This document shows positions 19,342 through 30,742 of a stretch of DNA of 64,000 nucleotides, one piece after another; the stretch's first letter is position 1; every line of letters starts with the position of its first letter. The notes below the pieces were generated by a model. It did not search any database. It saw only the letters and a program-made list of their open reading frames with translations, and was not told where the DNA came from. Source of the DNA: Limonium bicolor (taxonomy: Eukaryota; Streptophyta; Magnoliopsida; Caryophyllales; Plumbaginaceae). The position numbers and the translations under genes were made by a program. The DNA lies in NCBI GenBank assembly GCA_023374045.1, contig CM041780.1, forward strand, positions 38,703,030 through 38,767,029. The letters are read 5' to 3'.

Positions 19342-22300
19342 AAAAGTGGTATCAGAGCGTAGTTACGCTCTGATGACAGGAATTGCCGAACTTAGGAGGA
19401 TACTGAGGTTGAGTTTGAGTTATGGGTTAAGGGTTGAGTGATAGAGTGAGAGGTGCGTTAGTTAGGACTTCCCGGTATTTACCAGATATCCATAGTACCT
19501 AGACCCGCCCTCCACATCCCTAACCCTGAATATGTGGAACAAACGCCAGAGAGAAGAAAGCCAACTCTTACTCAGGAAAAACCCGATCTGGCAGTTAGTT
19601 AACAGTAAGCAATACGAGAAACATCTTGTTGAACAACAGTTTATGAGAACTTGAACGCTTTAATTGGAGCGCAAAAGTGAAACAGGCGCTGCCAACGGAA
19701 TTCTACCAATAAGAGAACGGTAATTACCGGCAACATGGGTCGACATGCTACGCAGTCGAAATAACCCGCCATACCAATGGTAAGAAAAGCACTACTAGTG
19801 CAATGGATAAGAAAAAAAATAAGCGACATGAGTATCAGACAGTGGTCCGAATGAGCATAATAGTGGGATGATACAAAGCATGAGGGTTAAGATTATTGGA
19901 AAGTCCGGTTAGAAAAAGGAACTCCAAACCCCATACAATGAGAAAGGTTACAAACCTGGCCGACATAGTGCAGGCGACAATAAAGACGTGTACAACTGTA
20001 TACCGGAATAGGACTACGATGTAGTGCCTAAAGGAGAATCATTACTTAGTAACCACGACAAAATGTGTGAAAACGAGAGCGAGAGTCAAGACATGAGTAA
20101 ATAACAAGGGGTTCCCTCAGAAAGAGGAGCGCCCTGATGAGTGACGGTACTATCAATCGAACAGGAAACTGCCGGATGGCTAGTTATCCAAAATAAGAGA
20201 ACATCCAAGGAGTCCTGAGGACTAGCAATTACATGGAGATTAGGTGGAAGTAGTACTACAGACGCACACAGTACCGGAAGCTCATCTTGTATGGCGCACT
20301 TTCCATAGCAAGTGCTACCACGGTTAAGCTACACGGAAAGCCATCATGGCGAGATAACAGAACGCTACAGTTGTAGTACACACTAATACCGGATTGTAAA
20401 TCTATAAGAACGGGAGAATGAGACCTTGGAAGGGCCTGACGGCCTGACCATGATAAGATGAGTGGATACACCAGTCAGCAGGGAGCTGAACTTGGACATA
20501 ATACTAAACGATATAAATATTAGCAACGGTACAACCTACTACAACAACAACCGACAGTGCGGTAAGAACATCAATCCCAAACCCTGAGAGGGAAACATAA
20601 GAGATCGCTCAGTAATGCGAGCAAAACACTACGTAAGTGATAACGTACAAGGAATATATTACGGAATACAATGGAGACCGTCGACTTAAAAACTTTCAAC
20701 AAGAATGGGATAAGACTCCCAGATTGATCACTAAGAATACCAGTAATAAGCATTCTTCAATGAAGATGTTGGAAAACCCAGAAAACAAGGGTAAAAGAAA
20801 TGAACGTAAGCTATAACCTACTAAGGATCAAAGACGTACAACCCTGGAAAGGAAAGCTCAGAGGACTACCCCCCAGAGCGGGCATAGTCGAGCCGAACAA
20901 ACTGATGAATGACAGTTAATACTGTTTGTCTAACTTATTAACACCCAAGTATGATTGATCATCAACGGGTGGCGTAGTCAACAGAAGTTGAACGAAGTGT
21001 TGAGATGGAAGTATAAGATGACAGGATGATATCCAACTTGGACACCATAAGGCAAACGCCTAATACAAACCTAACCTTGATTGCTAAAAGACATAAGTCT
21101 AGTAAAATGACAGTATTTTCGAGGACACTAACTAACCTCAGATCACCTAAATAAACTTCCTTAGCAGGAAGCAGCATGCAGCAACTTACCATGAAACCCG
21201 ATACTACATTTAATAAGTAACCTAACGGTGGATAGTGTTCAAAGAAACAAAAACCTATAAGGATGACCTACAGATGAGTAAGAGTACAAGTAATGAACTG
21301 ACGCATTAAGCACTAAGAGCCTACGAGCCAAGGATGTTAACCACATCAGTGCCCGAGGCGCTGTAAGTTGTAAGAGAGCTTATTTAAGCTATGAACGAAC
21401 TACAATTCGTAGATATGAACGGTTACGACACCTATAACTTAGATTGTGGAAAATATTGCCAGGAAAGGGCACCAATGAGAATAATGACATGGTACATTGT
21501 CCGGGGCGGAGAATGAACCATTCCTTTTAGGGTGGGGATACCTCTCCTTGTTGTGAGGCCATGAGTGGGAATAAACCCCTCAAAAAGGGCTTTCACTAAT
21601 TAGAGATATAATACGCTTTTGTTAGAGAATGGAAACTGTAAACCTTGAGATTACCTTAGAAAGTACCAGATACACTTGAGTAATAAGGAAGGCTGCAGAG
21701 ACAAATCTCATATCCAACACCCAGGATTTAAGAATCAGTAATCGTCGGAGATATAAACATTGTGGGTGCACTGTATAACACGTCAATTGACCAGAGCTTA
21801 AAAGAGCTTGTGATTCAACGGATGACTTCTTCAGTAACCGGTTAAATTACATGGTAAATAACATCATAAAGGATGAAAGAATGTGGGAAAAATTAGCCTA
21901 ATTATGAACCTGAGATTGAAGCAGAACACTTTCGTATTAAGAGATAACCATTATACGCACGGTATGACAACCGCCAAACACCAAAATTAGAGAACTCCCA
22001 GTGTGTTTACACCAAGAAGGGATTGAATATAAGATAAGATGTTAGAATAAATGAGTAAATAGTTGCACCATCAATGGGAAACATAGTAAAGGCCAACTAC
22101 CACGGTAGTAGTGGTCGTGAGTACAATATTTATATAAGGGGATTAAGTCATGGTGCGCGGTAAAGCGACCGTTATGTATGAGCCGTCAAATATTAACACT
22201 GAGGCAATTAGATTTATGAGTTAAGACCAATATAAGTAAGGAAATAAGATGGTAGACGAACTGTGCATTGATGCCAGTAGTCTGGACCTGGTTAGGTAAG

Positions 22301-22441
22301 ATTTCACAGGAAGCACACTACCCATTCCTTAAGGAACTGTAAGTGCATTCCTAGTAGAACAAACATGAGAAAGAAGATAAGAGGCTCTATGGAAAGAGAC
22401 CTCAGTCACTAAGAGACCGAATCAGTACGGGATACAGAAAG
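19342..22441 (+). mobile_element. Element C, internal domain (PBS-proximal part)
   Basis: Follows the C 5' LTR and is cut off at 22442 by the D complex. It contains the primer-binding site, the PBS hairpin, leader hairpin 2, hairpin 3 (19740-19759), a weak hairpin 4 and hairpin 7 (22152-22170). These are in the same order as in A, but spacing is changed and the hairpin 5 region is apparently missing. No coding capacity is seen. Confidence 0.85.
19347..19374 (+). other. Primer-binding site and PBS hairpin of C
   Basis: TGGTATCAGAGC at 19347-19358. Hairpin arms ATCAGAGCGTA (19351-19361) and TACGCTCTGAT (19364-19374) pair perfectly. Compared with A, E and I the tenth pair is reversed (T-A), a compensatory change. 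Confidence 0.9.
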
Positions 22442-22792
22442 TGTAACACCCCCAACTGCAATCACGCCATTACCTCTTAAACTATCACAGTTACCAATAA
22501 ACTCACAGCGGAACTCTAAATACAACAGAGGGTGATACAACGCCGTTAGCCACCCATATGGCTAACCAGGCTTATTTCCACATACAGTAACGGTCTGATG
22601 AACTGGAACAACCGAATACACCATACAAATACAATACTCAACTCACTTCTTTACTATACCGAGTCTACAATATATGGATGCCGACAACATATTCGGTCTT
22701 ACACCTCTTTCAATACATAAGTAATTAAATCTAACTACCCATGCAATCCACCGATCCCGTCCTACTCTCGAACGGTAACATCTTTGGTGTAC

Positions 22793-22825
22793 CTGTAAAA
22801 TAAAAGCGTTGCCCCTAGGGGCTCA
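22793..22825 (-). promoter_or_regulatory. Acceptor-like site of D LTR
   Basis: Minus strand: GAGCCCCTAGGGGCAACG, then TTTTATTTTACAG|GTACACC. It is followed by the conserved CCGTTCGAGAGTAGGACGGG block near 22757-22776. Confidence 0.5.
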
Positions 22826-23079
22826 GCTTAACGCTGCATATGAAATTCGCATACCCCGAGCGCTAACCGGGGTACGCCGACTACTTTTGTCGGATATACA
22901 TGGTGTTCACTTAGTCAAACAACATGCATCATAGCAATACAATATATATGCGTATTACTCAAGGAGTCTACATCCAATCACGGAACACAATTCCTAACTA
23001 ACAACAAGGTTGTTAGTTGTATCTATTTACTCTTAGGCCTTGAGGGTTATACCTCACTATGCCTTGTTTACTTATTCAA

Positions 23080-23275
23080 TATCTCACCCGCTCTCTCGGG
23101 TTACTTATTCATATACACACCCATTCTCTTGGGCTACTCGTACTATACTCACCCATTCTCTTGGGTTACTTATACTCGCTATCTCTCACCCACACTTTGG
23201 TTATTTGTACTCATTATCTCACCCACACTCTTGGGTTATTTATACTCAAGCTCTTGAAGATTCTCGAGACACTGC
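23080..23275. repeat. Tandem repeat of about 43 bp in D LTR
   Basis: Four to five units on the pattern CTCACCCA-TCTCTTGGGTTA-TTATACT, each with CCCA/TGGG that can pair. Repeated open frames of 88 and 121 codons here come only from the repeat. The G copy is at 49910-50075. Confidence 0.75.
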
Positions 23276-24528
23276 AGGTCTCCTACGTCACGCTTGTTAC
23301 TCTTAACACATACTTAGGCCAAAACTCATGGCTCTCAAGCATAGTCTTACTTCCCCGGTTTCGACCCTACTCTGGTCTAGCATGGTGGGAAGGTTCAACT
23401 AGCTCACGAAACTCTCTCTCTTAGTTCCTAACTCTTTTACTTAGGTCCGACTACTCTCGGACTACTCTCATTCCCATACACTCCTCTCTCGGAGATATAA
23501 TTATTATTATGTGTTTTAGTCTGGAAGCATCACTCTCGATGTTTCTAATGACTTTGGGAACAATTCACAAGTTCGGTTAATCTTAGGTTTTAAGAGTTAC
23601 CCATACGTTTCATTTACTCATACGTTTGGTTATTTTCTTATACTGGGTAAATCCTCATATAGGAGGTCGACCATGTCTCAAGGGAGCTACTAATCCCTTA
23701 GGTCTCTTTTACCTTCTTTACTAGTTCACATCTTCTAACTATCGTTAATCCTCATAAGGGAGGTTCACTTATCTTTCCACTCTCATTTGTTTCGTGGATT
23801 GTGTCATTATGGTTTACTAACCGTTATCGGGTATTATTACTCAACCCGCACATCTCACTCACCTCATTCTAGGGGTTAGTTTCATATGTTTGTGTTTCGT
23901 TATACTTTAACGGATAGTTTGTGTGTTTGCACGTTTTCTTTATCATAAGCATCGACCCGATCTATGGGTCTCTAGCCAAACGTTACTCACTATGAGTCGG
24001 TCTTTACTCTATGTTAGACCACACCGGCATACAAGTGTGTTAGCTCATTTAACATACAACAAGACATACATAATCAAACAAGGGATTCTTTTCATGCTTA
24101 GTCTTGATTAAGCCGGCATACAAACACACAAATCAACGTAACTCGTCGTTAGCACGCGGAGTATGTGAAAATCATACCTTTCACCGGGGTTTTACTTTTA
24201 CCGTGTCATCTCACTCTCACCATGCTCGGGTCACGCACGATTCTCTGGTAATGTTTCAAACATTATTATTATTAATACTAGGCTCATACGGTACATAATA
24301 AAACAATATACAGCTACTCCCGTACTTACCCCTATTTATCCCGTTACCTCGGTTTTTCCCTTTTAATTATTTGAGTTCTCACTTCTCAATCACTTTCTAA
24401 CACTTTCTTACACTTCCTAGGGCCTTTACATGTCACCACAACAGGCTTAACATCTTATAGCATCATTAACATTCAAACCCCCATCATTAGAAACCTTTAA
24501 AACACTTTCTGTAGGATTCTGGGGGGGT

Positions 24529-24854
24529 GGTCCGGGACTTGGTCCCTACCCTAAGTCCCGGACCAATGCTGGTCCTAACTCTCGGCCTTATTTTTGAAGT
24601 GGTCCGGACCTTATACATCTCTTAAGTCTCGCACCAAACCTGCACTCGAACTCTCGGCATGAATTTCAATATGGTCCGGGACCTTGTCCATATCTCTAGT
24701 CCCGGACCAGGTGCAGACATCTATCCTCAGCTATTAATTAAGGGTGTGTCCGGTACATGGGCAGGGACTTAAGTCCCGGACCAATCAAACTGAAAAACTC
24801 TCGGGGTAGTTTAGGGGGTGGTCCGGAACATGGTCCTAGACCTAGTCCCGGACC
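24529..24854 (-). repeat. Hairpin array of D LTR (5 units, 72-74 bp period)
   Basis: Units start at 24529, 24601, 24673, about 24747 and 24820. Unit 1 arms GGTCCGGGACTT (24529-24540) and AAGTCCCGGACC (24553-24564) form a perfect 12-bp stem with a 12-base loop. Unit 3 arms are GGTCCGGGAC and GTCCCGGACC. Units 2, 4 and 5 carry point changes or one-base losses. The stem is the same on either strand. Confidence 0.85.
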
Positions 24855-25567
24855 CGCTGCTACAGATTTTACATTTGGCATTTCCAAATCTGTTACAATT
24901 CCATTCTTCCACCATTTGATTTCCCAATCTTTCCCACTTGAAATCCACATGTTTTAGCATCTAAATTCCCATCTGAACCATCTCAAACTAATCACCAAGT
25001 CCACTCACTATGCCATGCTCAATTCACTCAAATTCACTTATATTTTCATAACTTGGTCTCTTGTTCCTTAACTCCTTGTAACAGATTTTGGAAACCTCTT
25101 CTTACCATTCTAACTTCCATCATTAATACCATTCCCAGCACTCATATGACATTATTTTACTCCTAACACCCTCTTCTTCTTAGTTGGGTTTTCAAACCAT
25201 TAACCAACCTTAAACTTCTTAAACACTCCTAGTTTCTTCTTTAAAATGAAACACTCATATCCATACTCCCCTAAGCAAATTTTGACATCACTTGGCTACT
25301 TTCTATGCATTCTCACCACACCAAATATGCTCACAAACACTTCTTCTCCCCTGTTTGGTTTAGACATCAAAAGCCACCTCAAATTCCCATTGTTCACACC
25401 AATGAACTAGCTTAGACTCAAGCTTATTTTCCACACTTAAGCAACATTAAAACATTCTCATTCCCACTCAATATTGTTGTACCATGACTACACCAATTCA
25501 AGAACATTAAACCAATTCTAAATCCTGTTTTACAAGTCAAATAAAACCAACTCAAGGTGAGCTTATT

Positions 25568-25950
25568 ACCTTGTTTGTTTTCGGTTTTCTTCCTCCTCTT
25601 CTTCCTCTTTCTCTTGCTCTCTCCTTCTTTCCTTGTTTTTACCACACACAAGGGAGTCTAGATTGCTATCTACAATCATATCCCCATAACACACATATCA
25701 AGCTATTAATTCAATTTTTGGCCCTCACAAAAACTAGTATTTAAGAGCTAGTTTTTAAGGCTTAACCTTGACATTACCTTAGAGTTTCCAAATGAATAGC
25801 TAAGGCAATCAATTGATGGAATTTCCAACACTCCACAAGAGCATGGGTGAGGAGCCGACTGAAATGGAAGAAAATTTTCAACGTGGAGAAAATTTTCCAA
25901 ATTGCAAGAACAAGCTAGAAATGAGTAAAGCTCTTGCTTATAATTACCTT
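25568..25950 (-). promoter_or_regulatory. Three donor-like sites of D LTR
   Basis: Minus-strand AAG|GTAA with exon ends at 25948, 25778 and 25570. The F copies are at 39446, 39280 and 39078. Confidence 0.5.
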
Positions 25951-26885
25951 AAGGCATCAAGGAGGTGAAGGAGGGTCAAAATCAACTCCACAAGATTCAA
26001 AAGGGCCAACACCCATGGAGGTGAAGGTGGAGGAATCAAGATTTTATTGGGTGGAAAACGAAGCCCTTGCCGATACGAATCTAACGGTAGCATTTTTGTG
26101 CGATTCGGTGAAGAAATGAGCAAGTTAGAGGAGGAAGAAGATGGAGCTTGTGAGCTTCCTTTGGATTCGGCATTTACAGAGGAAGAAGAAGGAGCTTAGT
26201 TGGAGGGGGAGAAAGCGATCGTGAAAGAATAAAGAAGGAGAGGAGAGAGAGTAGTAAGGTCTCTTTTTACTATTCCCCTTTTTACTTTACTTATTTGTCA
26301 TCTTGTGACCTTATAAGCTAACAAGCTAATTAAATGTGTGCGTGTGCTAATAAAAATTGGCCCCACACAAAATACAAGCTTGGAGCGTTTTCGTTTTTTT
26401 ACAAGAAACGCTCGTTTTTTACTCGGTTTGGCACTATTCACTAACCGGGCCTGTTTTTCGGATTTTTCTCGTTTAATTAATTTAATGGTTATTAAGCTTC
26501 CATTAATACTTATTTATAGTTATTTAATCAACTATAATTTTTACGGGTCCGGTTGACCACTTAAAGTCACGTTTTCGGGTTTCTCGAAAAACGTGCTTTA
26601 AAACTCCGTTAGCGTTTTAGTCCATTATTTGGATCCGATTTCTTCAGGAATCATTCCCGTATACTAATTAGGCCTAACTAAGCCTTAGGAATCCATCTCG
26701 GACCCTAACACGATCATATATCTCTTATACTTATTTAATGCGCGTTTTAGCGTTTTTCGCGTTTTACGCATTTTCTCTTTTTTTTGGTTTTATTTCCCTT
26801 ACCAATACTCTTTAGGCACCATTAGGCCCTTAATAATCATATTAGAGTAATTAAATCGTGATTTTTAGATCCAGGGTATTAAAAT

Positions 26886-26917
26886 CTACCCCCCTTAGGA
26901 ACTTTGTCCTCAAAGTT
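26886..26917 (-). other. PPT of D with adjoining hairpin
   Basis: Minus strand: AACTTTG, loop AGGA, CAAAGTT, then CCTAAGGGGGGTAG. The loop differs from that of A (TGGG) while the stem is the same. Confidence 0.8.
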
Positions 26918-26953
26918 GGTGAATCTTATATCGTTACTCTCATCGGCACGTTA

Positions 26954-26982
26954 TGCCAAGGTTATAATACATGTATAACCTT
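26954..26982. other. Inverted repeat AAGGTTATA/TATAACCTT
   Basis: A perfect nine-pair stem around a seven-base loop in the D internal domain near the PPT; the F copy is near 40457-40481. Confidence 0.6.
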
Positions 26983-27163
26983 ACGGACTCCACAAGTCAG
27001 TCTCATTTCACACACACATACCACACATATATCACAGCATGTATAGCAATCAAAAATACTCTTTGTACTCTCTCCATGGAATCGGTCCGAAGACAAGAAG
27101 GCATTACAGTCCTCGAATCCATATTGAGTAATATACTACTGATCCCTCAGGTACCGGTCACGT

Positions 27164-27229
27164 TGAACACTTACTCTTTCTGGTTCACGACCGTTTCATG
27201 ACAAATGGGCACTTACTCTCTCTGGCCCA
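27164..27229. repeat. Two tandem hairpins with compensated arms
   Basis: TGAAC...GTTCA (27164-27187) and TGGGC...GCCCA (27206-27229) share the loop ACTTACTCT-TCTG. Two adjacent stem pairs differ between the copies, and both stay complementary. Confidence 0.6.
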
Positions 27230-28310
27230 CGGTCCCTTCGGTTCTGATCAAAACGTTACACATATAAATATCCTCAGGCACTCTGGTTGACTCACTCAAC
27301 AAGGATCGTCTCAGGGTACTCTCCCCGTCCCGCTGCTTTTGGAAAAATTACACACTGTCACGCCCCCCCAACCGGTCACTTAGGACCGCCGCACGTACGG
27401 TTGCAATGGTTTCAAAACTAATACACGCCCACCGTTCTACCGGTCATCAAGACTTAAGGCCGTAGCCATCGGCGGGTGATAGCGGTTTCAAAACCAGTTT
27501 CATATTCATCTTCATACTTGAAGAAAATTCTTTTGTAAATTCCATTTGAAAATTCTTTTTGAAACATCACATAACTCCAAGTCCAATTTATGGTAGCTGC
27601 CTCTTTTCTTAGCGTGATTACTTGTGACCACTTATAGGGAGCTTCAATCATCCAACCCTGATGTGATCAGCATCAGTGTTGAACTATCCTTCCACTCCAA
27701 TTTGTGTTCGATTTCCCTTGATCGCTAGCAGATCAAGTTCCACCTCCCATGTCAGTTTTAAACAATCAGATAGTCAAACATTTTCGTTTTCTATCTTTTA
27801 CTCTTCCTAGTCATATTCATACAACAATCCATTTTAACTTATCTCCAATTCCTAGAACTTAGGTCATCCGTCATTAACAATTTCTTTGCTTACTTTACCT
27901 AAGCAACTCATGACCTCATTTTCTCAAGTTGCTACTCAATTTAAAACACACCACATACAACTCCAAAGGATGGACTCACTCCATCAATCATTCTTAAATA
28001 AAATCACTTAGGGAACTCACTCCCTACAAGGTTACACATCGGTTTCATACCAATTCCTACTCGTTATGTCTCATGTCTAATCTCACTAGACATATACTAT
28101 AGGGATTCTCATTCCCCAGGAGTCTCTCTACGTCTCTTTTCGTACGTATTATATACTCGTTACTTGCATCTCTCATGCATAATTCTCATACTTACACGAT
28201 GAATGGGTACACATGTTTATGTAACATGAGTCCAATCATCAAAATAATATCTTTTGTGCCATGCACATAGCAGTTTACGCACCTATACGTAAAACATACT
28301 CTAAGTGGTT

Positions 28311-28342
28311 TCTCGCCCTACCCCCATAAAAGGGGTTACGCC
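28311..28342 (-). other. Internal polypurine copy of D
   Basis: Minus strand GGGCGTAACCCCTTTTATGG then GGGTAGGGCGA, 1.4 kb from the true polypurine tract. Confidence 0.6.
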
Positions 28343-29660
28343 CACGTAACAAACCATATGTTTTTACTAAACATTGGTTCCCTAATTTGGGTATCATGAA
28401 GTGTTTTAACTTCAATGCGGTTAATTAACTCATAACGGGCTTGGTTCTAGCCTTTAAGGCTTCAAGGCGTTTATGATAAGCCATTTACTCACATTGCCAG
28501 TATACTTAACCTTTGAATTACGGCCCACTAGCTTTTGCTGCGTGACCTGATAACTAGAGCTTAATTCGCCCTTTGGTATTCTCAATATATTCTCTACTCC
28601 CTTTCATCCCTTTTTGTCTTGGGGATAAAGGTTTCTTAATCGTCGCTTGGTATCTCTTATTGTATGCGAATTCGATGAGTTATAAATTTTCTCTCCAATT
28701 CTCTGGAATCTATTTCGTATAGCACTGTATACCTCGTGATTATTCACTTACTTTTCCGACTTGTTGTCGGTTGAGGTCAAGCTACTACTAAGAATGTAGT
28801 GCTTCCTCATTTAATAATAACTTCTGAATCATGTTTGTTTATTTGTTTCTGTAGAATAATTCCTCATTCGTACTACTCTGCCTTTACCATTCGTCGGTCC
28901 TAGGACCTGTGGGTTACAACCCACATTCTTTGTGCATCTTGGTGAACGGCCGCACGGTTAATTCTCTAGATTTTCACTCAACAGGCTTCGTTGACAATTC
29001 TCAATTCCTGGCTCTCTGACTCGATCATTACCGCACAAGTGCAATACCAAAATACTCAGTCATACAGAGTGCAGAAGCGTAAACTCTTGGCAGTAATTCT
29101 CTCATGAGATAGGTATGAACATGTCTCCTTTACCACATCTTCCCGTCAGCTTCGTATCATTATCTTATTTTACTGTTACAATGGTCGCTTACTGCGTACC
29201 ATGTCCTACTCATTACAACATTCCCTTACACAATGGCATTCGCTACTAGTTTAGCATCCGCCCAGGTGTTCTCGCCATTTACACTACGGTTTGCCATTCA
29301 CTTGACTTAACAAATACGCTATCTTTTAAATCTCTCTATGCTCTTGCGCACTGCTAACTCTGCAGTTCAAATTGCACACATGCAGTGTTTACTACTCATC
29401 CGATTACTCTGTCGGTTTCCTTCCACTGCTATCAAAGCCTTTCTGCATACTTTCCTGTTCATATACTCCATTGCAATATACACATGCTTAAGTTTCACTA
29501 CACCGCTCTAGCAGTTTCATATTACATTCATAGGTGGTAGCCTTTCTCTGGAGGATTCACGCAATTGCCGCTCCATAGGCCTACAGTAACGAGGGGTATT
29601 CCCCGCTGTAAGGTAGTGGTTCATTCTCCACCATTCCTCTTATGCCGTTATACATAGGTT

Positions 29661-29790
29661 AACGGTTTATCGGTTTGACTTTATAATCTTATTAATCTTA
29701 GTTGGATTAACATGTTTATTTCTTTAAGGTTTTTGGATAATTAGGCTTAAGCTCTAGAGCCATGTTCTTTCACTGTTTATACAGTTTCTA
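29661..29790. other. Replaced patch between D and F
   Basis: D and F are nearly identical on both sides (CATAGGTT before, GGTTTGGAGGTAATACTGGG after) but unrelated for about 130 bp here and about 115 bp at 43161-43275. It looks like a swapped block rather than gradual change. Confidence 0.6.
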
Positions 29791-30742
29791 TACCTTATAC
29801 CATTAAGGTTTGGAGGTAATACTGGGTTTTGTTATGGTTGTTTTATCACGCTTCCGTACATGGAAGTCCCTTTAAGTACCTTGGTATCATTCATGCCCTC
29901 TGGCGCATTTAGGGTATCCCGTGTTACGTGGGACCCTTCGGGTTCTACCCGAGTGTTCGCTTTAACACTAGTGTCTTAAACGATACTTCGTTCAACTACT
30001 GTTGATTCCGGCACCCTTTACGGATTCCTAGGTAGTTTACTGAGTTGCGCCATTACATCTGGCTTGAACTCATGGTTATATCAGTTTCTTTACTCCGCTC
30101 TGCGGTTAGGTATACTTTAAATCATCCCATTTGGGTTGTAACGTCTCCCGTTATTGGGTAGATCATCGATTTTTCTCCCTTACGATCCTGGTCAGGTCGT
30201 TATTCTCCTCAGTAAGGTATGTTGTGGAATCCTATCCTGTTAATCAAACATTGATATGATCATTTAGGGCATTCATCTTATTGCTTACACTGGTATTCAT
30301 TCCAGTTATTAGGTATTCCTCCTTAATTCTGAGGGCATCTCCAAGTCTATACTTAATATATGTCTTCTCAACTTATCCACGCTATATCCTTAGGTCTGTC
30401 ACCTTGCTGGTTTCTAGACTCCTTTCGCTTGGAAGCTTCTCTGTGTTCTTCGGTCATTCGAGGGTGTCCCACTATCTTGGTTTGAATTGGCTCTTTTGTC
30501 CATAGTATGGAGTGGGCTACTTCCCGTGTTCCGTACTCTACTTGTATACATACATGGAGTATCTTATTGATACGTTGCCACTTACCCGACTAACTCATAA
30601 TTGGTCTGTTAGGCCCGCAAGCTCCTTCGGAGTGCGGTCGTTCCATGTCTCGTTTGTGTACACTTGTAGTGTCGGTCACACGCCTAGGTGAAGTATTCTG
30701 TTACCAACTCCTCTTATAACGTCCTATGTTAATTACCGTGGT

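Larger units (their letters stand above)
22442..26883 (-). mobile_element. Element D, 3' LTR (4442 bp)
   Basis: Read on the minus strand it begins next to a polypurine tract and ends GGGGGTGTTACA at 22442. Its start is TTTAATACCCTGG instead of TGAAATACCCC, so the usual TG is lost; the same altered start is in F. It has donor-like sites (exon ends 25948, 25778, 25570, at +935, +1105, +1313), a five-unit hairpin array, a 43-bp tandem repeat and an acceptor-like site (22793-22795). It matches G (about 97% over the first 380 bases compared) and F (about 98-99%). GAAAG at 22437-22441 is the candidate target duplication in C. Confidence 0.9.
26884..30742 (-). mobile_element. Element D, internal domain (PPT-proximal part)
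   Basis: Minus-strand internal domain of the D element from the polypurine tract (26886-26897) to an abrupt junction near 30742. It is nearly identical to 40383-44228 of F except for a replaced patch at 29661-29790. It contains the PPT hairpin (26900-26917), paired repeats (27165-27228), the internal polypurine copy (28311-28342), module M (29029-29094), hairpin 7 (29183-29200) and hairpin 5 (30622-30632). The PBS side is missing: at the junction the sequence jumps to a diverged E-type domain. Confidence 0.85.

Noticed and set aside
24529..24854. Possible CRISPR-like array (regular repeats with spacers)
   Set aside because: Plant retrotransposon context; spacers are themselves similar to one another, units are inverted repeats with a 72-bp period, and no associated genes occur.
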